DNA of 17,255 nt from Desulfuromusa sp. (GCA_021647765.1 JAKIUD010000068.1:1-17255), one strand, 5' to 3'. Counted from the stretch's first letter, positions 1-5,660 are shown. Numbers and translations: made by a program. The notes: generated by a model from the letters alone, not told the origin.

Positions 1-122
1 GCTGAAACTCTTTCTGGACAAAATCCAGATCGATGAATTTGATTACAAATTGAGATAAACAAAGTTGAGTGTCCACGATGTTGTGGCACTAAAATGTGTC
101 CACGATGTACTGGCACTCAACA
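1..122 (+). mobile_element. Terminus of an insertion sequence, left copy
   Basis: These 122 bases are the exact reverse complement of 17129-17250, so they are one end of a multicopy element. The outer part encodes the last residues of a protein. The inner part carries two tandem near-copies of a ~26 bp unit (about 67-92 and 93-118), each containing TGTCCACGATGT followed by TGGCACT. Repeated sites in the terminus and an end in CA (5'-TG on the other strand) fit IS21-family ends, but the family call is only moderate. The IS/host junction is at about 118-122, where the two copies diverge (TCTAAC here, CTTAAA in the other copy). The rest of the element lies outside the window, so a target-site duplication cannot be tested. 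Confidence 0.85.
2..58 (+). CDS. C-terminal end of an IS transposase or helper protein (partial)
   Basis: An open frame enters at the window edge and ends at TAA 56-58. It encodes 18 residues (LKLFLDKIQIDEFDYKLR). The same tail is found on the minus strand at the right end of the window, just before the same repeat-bearing terminus, so it is the 3' end of an IS-borne gene. Too little is present to tell whether it is a DDE transposase or an IstB-type ATPase helper. Confidence 0.6.
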   Translation: MKLFLDKIQIDEFDYKLR

Positions 123-154
123 TCTAACATTTATTATTAGCGAGAATTTAATCA

Positions 155-1366
155 ATGGATCAGGGAATAAGTCAACAAGAACAGGACAGACCTACTCACC
201 AAATCGCCGATGACGAGATTGATCTGGTGCAACTGTTCCAGATTTTATGGAAACGTAAAAGTTTGATTCTTATTGTTACCCTCTTCTGTCTGCTTGCTGG
301 TATTGGCTATGCGTTCTTGAAGAAGCCTGTATATGAATATACAACGGCTGTGCAAATTGGAACTGCTCTTGTCGGTGGCAGCGATTCGGCAGTAAAAACC
401 GGGATAGAAGCCTCTCCAAGCGTCAAGTTGAAGCTTGAAAAAGTCTACATTCCGATGGCAACAAGACAGCTAAGTGGCAAATATGATAACCGCTTAGGTT
501 CTGCAAGGGTTAAAGAGAATAAAAACAGTAACATTTTGCTCATAACCTCAAAAGGTGGGGAGGATGATCACCAGTTTTTTGAAGATTTACACACAATAGC
601 TATTTCCCCACTTATCGCTAATCACCGTGAACTGATCGCAGCCTCTAAAAAACAATATGAAATCTTAGCCCAGAGAGCCAAGTTGATTCTCAAAGATTTA
701 GAAGACCCCAAGATTTTTGCTATGGATGAAAATACTGTAAAAGGAAAAATTGAATCGGCCCAACTGGATTTAGCTGGGATAGATGGTCAGAAAATAATAC
801 TCCTGGCCAAGAAAAATGGTTTGAAAGAAACAAAAAAATTACTACGCGATCAAATATCTCAAATAGAAAAAAACTTAAAAATATCCTATGCCAAAAGAGA
901 CAAGGTTATCGCGGAAGTAAAAGACGAAGCTAAGGCGATGACATTTTTAATGTTAAATAGTGATATTCAGCAGAATGAAAATCGCCTGGCAACACTGCGG
1001 GAACGTTTGAATGTTGGTTTAGAGAATGAGAACCAGAAAATTGCAGGACAACTTGCCGAAAATTTACGCCTGCGAAAATCACAAATGACCAGAATTGATG
1101 AATTTAAAAGCCAGTTGGTTCAGTTGCAGGCACAGCGTTCAAGTGAACAGGATAGGCAGCGGAGTAAAATTTCTGAAGCTGAGAACAAAATTAATTTGTA
1201 CCAGGATACCAAGGTGCTGGGTTTCGCGTCGCGCTCTGTGAAACCAGTGGGTTCAGGAAAAACTCTTATAGTTGCATTAGCGGCAATGCTGGGTCTGATG
1301 GGAGGTGTCATGTCGGCGTTCTTCGCCGAATTTATCGCAAAGGTGCGACAGCAGCAACAAAGTTAG
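155..1366 (+). CDS. wzz: Wzz-type O-antigen chain-length determinant protein
   Basis: This 403-residue inner-membrane polysaccharide co-polymerase probably sets the modal chain length of the polymer made by Wzy. It has the family architecture. A short cytoplasmic N-terminus holds an IDLVQLFQILWKRK segment, followed by a first membrane helix at about 36-54 and the usual KKPVYEYTTAVQIG stretch just outside. A long periplasmic, largely helical coiled-coil region follows, and then a second membrane helix at about 371-393. Just before the second helix lies SVKPVGSGK, a reduced form of the proline-rich motif of the family. No C-terminal tyrosine kinase domain is present, so it is the O-antigen (Wzz/FepE) kind rather than a Wzc autokinase. 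The ATG at 155 has only a weak GAGA ribosome site. The IS terminus ends about 33 bp upstream, so the native promoter may have been replaced. It is separated from the other polysaccharide genes by ~5.9 kb of toxin-antitoxin and repeat DNA. Confidence 0.88.
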   Translation: MDQGISQQEQDRPTHQIADDEIDLVQLFQILWKRKSLILIVTLFCLLAGIGYAFLKKPVYEYTTAVQIGTALVGGSDSAVKTGIEASPSVKLKLEKVYIPMATRQLSGKYDNRLGSARVKENKNSNILLITSKGGEDDHQFFEDLHTIAISPLIANHRELIAASKKQYEILAQRAKLILKDLEDPKIFAMDENTVKGKIESAQLDLAGIDGQKIILLAKKNGLKETKKLLRDQISQIEKNLKISYAKRDKVIAEVKDEAKAMTFLMLNSDIQQNENRLATLRERLNVGLENENQKIAGQLAENLRLRKSQMTRIDEFKSQLVQLQAQRSSEQDRQRSKISEAENKINLYQDTKVLGFASRSVKPVGSGKTLIVALAAMLGLMGGVMSAFFAEFIAKVRQQQQS

Positions 1367-1402
1367 AGGGGGCTTTTGATTCAAGTCAAAGGCAATATTT
1401 TC

Positions 1403-1510
1403 CGCGATGAAAGGCTGCTGGTATCTGTTGTTGACGCTTTAAGTCAAGTCATAAAGGTTTTGCACCTACAGATTTTCACAGATTCTGACCGCGGCTAGAA
1501 AAAAGGTTGT
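1403..1510 (+). repeat. Diverged ~110 bp interspersed repeat, copy A
   Basis: This copy runs from GCGATGAAA through ATAAAGGTTTT and ACAGATTTTCACAGATTCTG to the end block GCGGCTAGAAAAAAGGTTG. The same order of blocks occurs at 2358-2435 and 2970-3077, and in looser form at 2850-2957. The 219 bp gap between wzz and the next gene is mostly this repeat. I see no gene or clear terminator in it. Confidence 0.55.
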
Positions 1511-1585
1511 GATGCAACAAGATCATCCTGGAAATATCATCTCGATAGTGGTGGTACGGAGAAATTACAAAGAAGATGAATAAAC

Positions 1586-2338
1586 ATGAGATTATCACAA
1601 TTTGAAATAGAAAATATTCTAAAAATAAATCGTAGCGTTTTTGGTTCTGAGGTGAAAATCTACCTTTTTGGCAGCAGAATCGATGATAATGCAAAAGGTG
1701 GAGATATTGATCTGTTCATTGAATATGATGGAGCAGATAAATTTGCTAAAAAAATGGATTTTTTGTCAAAGCTGCAAGAAGTTATAGGTGAGCAAAAAAT
1801 AGATGTTATTTTTTCATCTATGACTGGCAGATTCATAGAGCTAGAAGCAAAAAAAGGAGTTGAGTTGAATTTGACAAAAATTAAAGTTAAAAGATATCTA
1901 AACGAATGTGATAGGCATTTGCAACGGATAGAAGAAGCTTATGACGATATTAATCCTCTACTTCCATTATCGGTCGAGAAATATATAAATCTAACCAAAG
2001 ATGAGGTTCAGGCTATTGATCAGTATCTCTTCAGATTTGCAAAGCTGCAAGACACATTGGGAGATAAGCTTTTTAGATTGATTTTAAAAGAGTATGAACC
2101 AACCGATGAAATATTGCCATTTATAGATATGTTGAATAAACTGGAAAAATTAGGTTTTATAAATAGTGCAAGAGAGTGGATGAATTTGCGAAAAATAAGA
2201 AATGAAATTTCGCATCAATACGATGATGAACCGGAAGAAATGTCTCAAGCTATCAATAATATCTTGAATCATAAAGAGATAATTAAAGAGATATATTTAA
2301 AAGTGAAGAAAAAATCTGAGGGTTTAATAGGTGGCTAA
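1586..2338 (+). CDS. Fused MNT nucleotidyltransferase-HEPN protein (single-chain type VII toxin-antitoxin-like)
   Basis: This 250-residue protein joins two domains that are normally separate neighbouring genes. Residues 1 to about 95 are a minimal nucleotidyltransferase domain, with YLFGSR (G29-S30-R31) followed by GGDIDLF, so the metal-binding pair is D40 and D42. Residues about 100-250 are an all-helical HEPN-like domain, with RNEISHQY at 205-212 matching the RX4HXY motif (R205, H210, Y212) of HepT toxins. In characterised MntA/HepT systems the nucleotidyltransferase AMPylates the tyrosine of this motif and silences the RNase. Here both activities would sit in one chain. The join falls near EAKKGVELNLTKIKVKRYLNEC, where GVEL resembles the usual end of a free MNT protein and KRYLNEC the usual start of the partner. 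The ATG follows AGAAGA. The stop TAA lies in GGTGGCTAAAGTT, which resembles the end block of the interspersed repeats. Domain calls are confident. The functional outcome is inferred. Confidence 0.8.
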   Translation: MRLSQFEIENILKINRSVFGSEVKIYLFGSRIDDNAKGGDIDLFIEYDGADKFAKKMDFLSKLQEVIGEQKIDVIFSSMTGRFIELEAKKGVELNLTKIKVKRYLNECDRHLQRIEEAYDDINPLLPLSVEKYINLTKDEVQAIDQYLFRFAKLQDTLGDKLFRLILKEYEPTDEILPFIDMLNKLEKLGFINSAREWMNLRKIRNEISHQYDDEPEEMSQAINNILNHKEIIKEIYLKVKKKSEGLIGG

Positions 2339-2357
2339 AGTTAAATGCAGTATGAGC

Positions 2358-2435
2358 CGCGATGAAAATCTATCAACTTCTGTATTTAAAGGTTCAAATC
2401 ATAGAGGTAAAGTTGTTGAAGTAACAGATCTTGAG
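2358..2435 (+). repeat. Diverged ~110 bp interspersed repeat, copy B (lacks the end block)
   Basis: From GATGAAAA to ACAGATCTTGA it matches copy C at about three quarters of positions by eye, including the shared blocks TCTGTATTT, AAGGTTCAA and CATAG. The GCGGCTAA end block is missing here. A similar block (GGTGGCTAAAGTT, 2331-2343) sits immediately upstream and supplies the stop codon of the fused MNT-HEPN gene, as if repeat units were once in tandem. Confidence 0.55.
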
Positions 2436-2479
2436 ACCTTGGCAGTTGTTGACGAAAATCTGGAGAAAAACATAATTGT

Positions 2480-2719
2480 ATGGGCGTCCCTCTTGCCCCT
2501 GACTATCAACTGTGGAAGCTTGTGAGGATGAGACTTAACCAGATAGCTAAAACGGGCGGCAAAGAATATTGTGCAATTGTGCAGCCTGACAACGTCAGCT
2601 TGAACAAAGCATCCATTATTGAAAGATGTATTCGGCGCATGCGGGAAGAGTATGAAGCCGACAAAAGCCTCTCCAGTTCTACCCACTTGGATGCCTTAAT
2701 TCTGAACATTGAGCCTTAG
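2480..2719 (+). pseudogene. Truncated HepT/DUF86-type HEPN gene remnant
   Basis: This is an open frame of 79 codons with an ATG and a GGAG about 12 bp upstream. Residues about 37-77 (VSLNKASIIERCIRRMREEY and what follows, to DALILNI) match the usual N-terminus of DUF86/HepT toxins: a first helix with IIERC and a later LILN block. The frame then stops at IEP, before the part that would carry the RX4HXY catalytic motif, so the toxin cannot be functional. The first ~35 residues (MGVPLAPDYQLWKLVRMRLN and following) are not recognised and may be unrelated flanking sequence. In that case the old start would be the in-frame GTG at 2579. No MNT partner remains directly upstream. This is a relic of a fourth MNT/HEPN module. 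The family call rests on recall of family sequences. Confidence 0.55.
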
Positions 2720-2849
2720 CTCCAAAATGAATGGTTTTAGAGCTCTCCAATTATATCCGGTTGTATCCGCGGCTGAAAATGGTAGTAGCTTTGCTATTGC
2801 CGAGAATATTTTTATATCGATATCGAAAGCTTTGGGTGATTGATGCGAT

Positions 2850-2957
2850 ATTGAGGGATAAATTACTTAACCCGAAGCTCAAAAGGTTCCAGCTTTATAT
2901 CTTTCATAGCTTTCGTCCGCCCTTGTCCGTGTGCGTACGCGGCTAAGAAAAAGTTGT
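2850..2957 (+). repeat. Interspersed repeat, copy E (distant)
   Basis: The block order resembles the other copies: GAGGGATAAATTAC, then CTCAAAAGGTTCCAG, then a CCTTGTCCGTGTGCG stretch, and the end block GCGGCTAAGAAAAAGTTGTAG split around 2941. Similarity to copies A-C is weak except at the end block. It lies directly before copy C, giving a head-to-tail pair. Confidence 0.35.
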
Positions 2958-2969
2958 AGGTTTTTTTCT

Positions 2970-3077
2970 GAGAGATGAAAACCGATTAAAGTCTGTATTT
3001 CAAGGTTCAAGCCATAGGCATAAAGATTTTGAGGTAGCAGATTTTGATAGATCTTGATAGCGGCTAAAAAAAGATTC
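2970..3077 (+). repeat. Interspersed repeat, copy C
   Basis: This is the best-preserved copy with its end block. It runs GAGAGATGAAAA, TCTGTATTTCAAGGTTCAAG, CATAGG, ATTTTGAGGTAGCAGATTTT, then GCGGCTAAAAAAAGATTCTG. Over the first ~74 positions it agrees with copy B at about 57 by eye. It ends about 28 bp upstream of the coiled-coil start codon and may supply the leader of that gene. Confidence 0.55.
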
Positions 3078-3105
3078 TGATCTTGCTTGCTGGAAGTGTG
3101 ATTTT

Positions 3106-3441
3106 ATGGAAAAAGAACATTTGGAAGTCATTCTGGAAAGTATCGACAGTAAATTTGATTTGGTTCTTGAGGGACATGATACGCTGAACCAAAAAATTGA
3201 CGATCTGGCAAAAAGAACAGATGAGCGATTTGATCTGGTTGATTTCAAGATTGATACTCTGAATGATAAGATTGATGCCGTTGATGAAAAATTAACGAAG
3301 CAAATTAATGCTGTTGATGTGAAATTAACGAAACGAATTGATGGCCTTAATGATAAAATCGATACAGTTTCAGTGGATTTAAAAGCTCATCGTGCCGACA
3401 CCGAAGCACACCACGGGGTGTATCGAGTGAAAGAGGGCTGA
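3106..3441 (+). CDS. Small coiled-coil protein, copy 1 (function unknown)
   Basis: This 111-residue, highly charged protein has no membrane segment or signal peptide. It is almost entirely heptad/hendecad coiled coil. It opens MEKEHLEVILESIDSKFDLV, continues with repeated IDxLNDKID and VDxKLTK blocks of 11 residues, and closes with the conserved tail HRADTEAHHGVYRVKEG. I know similar proteins as uncharacterised genes in Geobacter-like genomes. No enzymatic motif is visible. The ATG is preceded by GGAAGTG. A near-identical second copy lies at 4927-5229 and a tail fragment at 6944-7009. Compared with copy 2 it has one extra 11-residue block (QINAVDVKLTK region), an in-frame 33 bp expansion. The two genes of the toxin-antitoxin pair follow ~440 bp downstream. 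Any functional link to them is inference. Confidence 0.75.
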   Translation: MEKEHLEVILESIDSKFDLVLEGHDTLNQKIDDLAKRTDERFDLVDFKIDTLNDKIDAVDEKLTKQINAVDVKLTKRIDGLNDKIDTVSVDLKAHRADTEAHHGVYRVKEG

Positions 3442-3495
3442 CGAAACCATTCAGCCACCTGAAAGGCAGGGATGTTCAGAGAAAAGCCTGCAACA
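3106..3495 (+). repeat. Duplicated coiled-coil unit, copy 1 (gene plus ~54 bp downstream)
   Basis: Similarity to 4927-5287 begins at the start codon and continues past the stop through GAAACCATTC, AAAGGCAG and AGAGAAAAGCCTGCAACA, ending at 3495. Upstream sequences differ. It is a direct repeat of roughly 360-390 bp enclosing the 3883-4681 MNT/HEPN pair, so homologous recombination could delete that pair. Confidence 0.8.
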
Positions 3496-3587
3496 GAGAC
3501 CCGAATGGTTAAATGTGAACACCTGACCCCTGAAGTCCCATTTTCACCACTAACACAACGGCGGTTTAAAGAGCAGAAGTAGCATTA

Positions 3588-3617
3588 ACAGGGATATCCA
3601 AGATGGGCAGGATAAAG
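3588..3617 (-). repeat. ATCC-type interspersed repeat, inverted copy
   Basis: ACAGGGAT, then ATGGGCAGGATAAAG, reads on the minus strand as the TTATCCTG..ATCCCTGT core found on the plus strand at 3679-3697. The two opposing copies are ~60 bp apart and could fold together. Confidence 0.45.
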
Positions 3618-3670
3618 TTTGTCAGTACAATATAAATATAAGGTAGGAACTTGCTTATGGTTTTGAATTT

Positions 3671-3726
3671 ATCCGTAGTTATCCTGTTCATCCCTGTAGA
3701 GAAAAGATCTTAAAGGCAAGAGCAGA
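3671..3726 (+). repeat. ATCC-type interspersed repeat, copy 1
   Basis: The core TTATCCTGTTCATCCCTGT (3679-3697) is followed by AGAGAAAAGATCTTAAAG. Aligned without gaps to 4724-4779, about 48 of 56 positions agree by eye. The two copies are direct repeats bracketing MNT/HEPN pair 2. Confidence 0.7.
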
Positions 3727-3754
3727 CTTGACTTTTTGGGGGGAGGATTGAAGA

Positions 3755-3779
3755 GGAACTGGCTTCGCAGGTGCTTGTC
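3755..3779 (+). repeat. REP-like imperfect palindrome (degraded)
   Basis: GGAACTGGCTTCGCAGG followed by TGCTTGTC is a diverged form of the palindrome at 5590-5616. The stem arms GGCTTCGC / GGTGCTTGTC retain only part of the pairing. Confidence 0.45.
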
Positions 3780-3846
3780 ATGTTGGTTGTCCAAAAGGTT
3801 CTGATTGTTCAGAAGACCCTTTGTCTGTTAAATTGAGTCGATTGCC

Positions 3847-3866
3847 GGGGAATAGTACCTGTCCCC
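3847..3866 (+). repeat. REP-like palindrome GGGGAATAGTACCTGTCCCC
   Basis: This 20 bp imperfect inverted repeat has a GGGGA / TCCCC outer stem. The same sequence recurs exactly at 6380-6399 and with one base fewer at 5661-5679. It is followed by AATAGAGG, which holds the likely Shine-Dalgarno of the next gene. Confidence 0.7.
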
Positions 3867-3882
3867 AATAGAGGTTCAGATT

Positions 3883-4275
3883 GTGGGAATAATAGATCAA
3901 ATAATTACAGTTCTTGATCGCATCGAAGGGATAAAACTGGCGATTATTTACGGATCGGTAGCGACCGGTACGATGCGAAAGGATAGCGATATCGACATCG
4001 CCGTCCTTTTCGATCATGTTTTGGCTGCCGTAGAAAAAATTGAGTTGAAAGATATCTTGGAGCAAGCCCTGTTACGTGACGTGGACTTGGTTGATTTATC
4101 TGAACTGTCTGGAACGATCTTGAAGCAGATTTTATGCAAGGGGCGGGTGGTGATCAAAAGAGATCCACAACAACTGGCACAACTGTATAAACGGATGATC
4201 TATAACCAGACCGATGTTATGCCCTATGTGTTAAGAACTCTTGAAGAAAGGCAGCAGAGGTTTCTCAATGGATAG
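3883..4275 (+). CDS. mntA: MNT-family nucleotidyltransferase, antitoxin of pair 2 (MntA-like)
   Basis: This 130-residue minimal nucleotidyltransferase is the presumed antitoxin of a type VII MntA/HepT system, which in studied examples AMPylates the HEPN partner. The motif IIYGSVATGTMRKDSDIDIA gives G24-S25 and the metal-binding pair D36/D38. A third acidic residue is likely in the DVDLVDLSEL strand. The start is GTG at 3883 with GAGG about 9 bp upstream, and no upstream in-frame ATG gives a longer conserved N-terminus. The last codons overlap the HEPN gene by 8 bp, so the two are translationally coupled. It has the usual length, with all catalytic residues present. The gene starts just after a REP-like palindrome. 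Confidence 0.85.
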   Translation: MGIIDQIITVLDRIEGIKLAIIYGSVATGTMRKDSDIDIAVLFDHVLAAVEKIELKDILEQALLRDVDLVDLSELSGTILKQILCKGRVVIKRDPQQLAQLYKRMIYNQTDVMPYVLRTLEERQQRFLNG

Positions 4276-4681
4276 AGCCGTTGTTTTGATGAAGCTAGAA
4301 AGTTTAAGGCACTGTGTTAAGCGGATCCAGGACAAAACCCCGCCCTCATATGAGGAATTGGCTGATGATTACGATTTACAGGATATCATTACCTTAAACT
4401 TGGAACGATCAGTTCAGCAATGCGTCGATATTGGTCTACATATTATTAGTGACATAGAAGTTCCGGCGCCAGAAACGATGGCACAAACGTTCAAGACTTT
4501 AGAGCGTGCTAATTGCCTTACTCATGATGTTGCTGAAAGGATGACCAAAGCGGTTGGATTTAGAAATACGGCAGTCCATGCCTATCAGGAAATTGATTGG
4601 CAGATTGTATATGCGATTATAACTGAGCATCTCGACGATTTCCGTGAATTTGCTCGGCAGATTATGGATTGTGTTGGCTGA
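4268..4681 (+). CDS. hepT: HEPN-domain ribonuclease toxin of pair 2 (HepT-like, DUF86)
   Basis: This 137-residue helical protein is the presumed toxin partner of the preceding nucleotidyltransferase. It carries RNTAVHAY at 99-106, an exact RX4HXY motif (R99, H104, Y106). In this family the motif provides both the RNase active site and the tyrosine that is AMPylated. The first half has the usual helices (residues 9-21 and 36-60, including DIITLNLERS). I chose the ATG at 4268 because AGAGG ends at 4260, giving a 7 bp spacing, and because it overlaps the upstream stop by 8 bp. A longer in-frame start at TTG 4241 would add nine unconserved residues. The stop is TGA at 4679-4681. Nothing suggests inactivation. 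Confidence 0.85.
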   Translation: MDRAVVLMKLESLRHCVKRIQDKTPPSYEELADDYDLQDIITLNLERSVQQCVDIGLHIISDIEVPAPETMAQTFKTLERANCLTHDVAERMTKAVGFRNTAVHAYQEIDWQIVYAIITEHLDDFREFARQIMDCVG

Positions 4682-4723
4682 GTCTTTGTTAGTAGTAAGT
4701 GAATGCAGTGAGCATGGGGATGA

Positions 4724-4779
4724 TCCGTCGTTATCCTGTGCATCCCTGTAGAGATAAGGTCTTGAAGTCAAAAGCAGGT
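4724..4779 (+). repeat. ATCC-type interspersed repeat, copy 2
   Basis: ATCCGTCGTTATCCTGTGC, then ATCCCTGTAGAGATAAGGTC, is the direct repeat partner of 3671-3726. It lies 42 bp after the HEPN stop and before the second coiled-coil gene. Confidence 0.7.
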
Positions 4780-4880
4780 TAAAACGATTCAGTCGCAGAT
4801 ACGGTCTGACAACAACAGATATAAACTCTTAGGTTAAGAAAGGATCGAATGGCTGGAATGGGGAACAGTATAGAGTAGGT

Positions 4881-4901
4881 TTAACTGTCCTCAACAGTTA
4901 A
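4881..4901 (+). promoter_or_regulatory. Perfect 7 bp inverted repeat upstream of the second coiled-coil gene
   Basis: TTAACTG, seven bases (TCCTCAA), then CAGTTAA, 25 bp upstream of the ATG at 4927. The symmetry and position suit an operator half-site pair or a small leader hairpin. It has no T-run, so it is not a terminator. It is absent upstream of copy 1 at 3106. Regulatory function is only a suggestion. Confidence 0.35.
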
Positions 4902-4926
4902 GTTATCGATCAATAAAGGGGAGGGT

Positions 4927-5229
4927 ATGGAAAAAGAACATTTGGAAGTTATTCTGGAAAGTATCGACAGTAAATTTGACTTGGTTCTTGAGGGACATGA
5001 GACGCTGAACCAAAAAATTGATGATCTGGCAAAAAGAACAGATGAGCGATTTGATCTGGTTGATATCAAGATTGATACTCTGAATGATAAGATTGATACC
5101 GTTGATAAGAAATTAACGAAACGAATTGATGGACTTAATGATAAAATCGATGCAGTTTCAGTGGATCTAAAAGCTCATCGTGCCGACACCGAAGCACACC
5201 ACGGGGTGTATCGAGTGAAAGAGGGCTGA
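4927..5229 (+). CDS. Small coiled-coil protein, copy 2 (function unknown)
   Basis: This 100-residue paralogue of the 3106-3441 product is identical over most of its length, with single changes such as H to E at 'GHE' and F to I at 'VDIKID'. It lacks one 11-residue block of the coiled coil, so the two proteins differ by one hendecad while keeping the same N-terminus and the same HRADTEAHHGVYRVKEG tail. It has a much stronger ribosome site (AGGGGAGGG directly before the ATG) than copy 1. No signal peptide, membrane segment or catalytic motif is visible. It lies after MNT/HEPN pair 2 and before the RAYT fragment. Confidence 0.75.
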   Translation: MEKEHLEVILESIDSKFDLVLEGHETLNQKIDDLAKRTDERFDLVDIKIDTLNDKIDTVDKKLTKRIDGLNDKIDAVSVDLKAHRADTEAHHGVYRVKEG

Positions 5230-5287
5230 TGAAACCATTCCTCAGCCTCAGGGAAAGGCAGTGATACTTAGAGAAAAGCCTGCAACA
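4927..5287 (+). repeat. Duplicated coiled-coil unit, copy 2
   Basis: This is the direct repeat of 3106-3495. It extends past the stop codon through AGAGAAAAGCCTGCAACA, and at 5287 it switches abruptly to the reading frame of a RAYT transposase. That point is therefore a recombination or insertion junction. Confidence 0.75.
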
Positions 5288-5655
5288 AGCGCTATGCAGT
5301 TGAACTCCTAGCTTGGTGTTTGATGTCGAACCATTATCACTTGGTCGTGAAGCCGACAAGAGCAGAGCAGCTAAGTCAGGGGATGCATTGGTTTCAGTCG
5401 ACCCATGTCCGGCGCTATCATCGTCATTACGGAACCAGCGGGCATTTATGGCAGGGTCGCTACAAAAGTTTTTCTATTGAAGCAGACGAACACTTACTGG
5501 CAGTCGTCCGTTATGTGGAGGGCAACCCAGTTCGAGCCAAAATGGTCAACTCCGCAACAGATTGGCCTTGGTCATCTCACTGTCTTCGAGGGACTGGCTC
5601 CGCATGTGCCTGTCCCATTGAACGTGAAGTTGATAGTAGGGTGAAATCGGGCTGA
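5287..5655 (+). pseudogene. REP-associated tyrosine transposase (RAYT, Y1_Tnp) fragment, truncated at both ends
   Basis: From about 5290 the frame reads KRYAVELLAWCLMSNHYHLVVKP, the segment of RAYT proteins that contains the HUH metal-binding motif (HYH). It continues with HVRRYHRHYGTSGHLWQGR and VVRYVEGNPVRAKMV, where the tyrosine of RYVEGNP is the probable nucleophile, and then WPWSSH. The N-terminal third of the normal ~200-residue protein is missing. The frame begins exactly where the duplicated coiled-coil unit ends. After WPWSSH the sequence runs into a REP-like palindrome (5590-5616) and ends in the non-family tail GSACACPIEREVDSRVKSG. It has no ribosome site of its own. RAYTs process REP hairpins by single-strand transposition. 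This remnant cannot be active but points to the source of the REP palindromes nearby. Confidence 0.8.
5590..5616 (+). repeat. REP-like palindrome at the truncated 3' end of the RAYT fragment
   Basis: GGGACTGGCTCC, a short GCA(T) turn, then TGCCTGTCCC. The arms pair with two T-T mismatches (G-C outer block GGGAC/GTCCC, inner block GGC/GCC). Related palindromes lie at 3755-3779 and 7066-7092. This type of hairpin is familiar next to RAYT genes. Confidence 0.7.
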
Positions 5656-5660
5656 CCAAT

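Larger units (their letters stand above)
2720..3105 (+). other. Gene-free repeat stretch between the HEPN relic and the coiled-coil gene
   Basis: No convincing gene is present in these 386 bp. The stretch holds an isolated end block (TCCGCGGCTGAAAATGGTAG at about 2767-2786), a loosely related unit (2850-2957) and a clearer unit (2970-3077) of the interspersed repeat family. These units end in GCGGCTAAGAAAAAG or GCGGCTAAAAAAAG. A 71-codon open frame at 2731-2946 crosses the repeat units and is judged spurious. Confidence 0.5.
3442..3882 (+). other. Gene-free stretch rich in repeats upstream of MNT/HEPN pair 2
   Basis: No gene is seen in these 441 bp. In order the stretch holds the end of the coiled-coil duplication (to 3495), a CACCTGACCCCTGAAG block, a minus-oriented copy of the ATCC repeat (3588-3617), a plus-oriented copy (3671-3726), a degraded REP-like palindrome (3755-3779) and a 20 bp REP-like palindrome (3847-3866). 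The last of these abuts the ribosome binding site of the nucleotidyltransferase gene. Confidence 0.55.

Noticed and set aside
65..95. Outward promoter in the left IS end (TTGAGT with TAAAAT) driving wzz
   Set aside because: The spacing between the two boxes is 19 bp and the -35 match is weak. It could work but is not supported well enough to annotate.
2331..2525. A 64-codon open frame overlapping the end of the MNT-HEPN fusion gene
   Set aside because: It consists of interspersed-repeat sequence, has no family resemblance and overlaps the better-supported HEPN fragment in another frame.
2731..2946. A 71-codon open frame
   Set aside because: It runs across two repeat end blocks, has no ribosome site and no protein-family pattern; it is best explained by repeat DNA.
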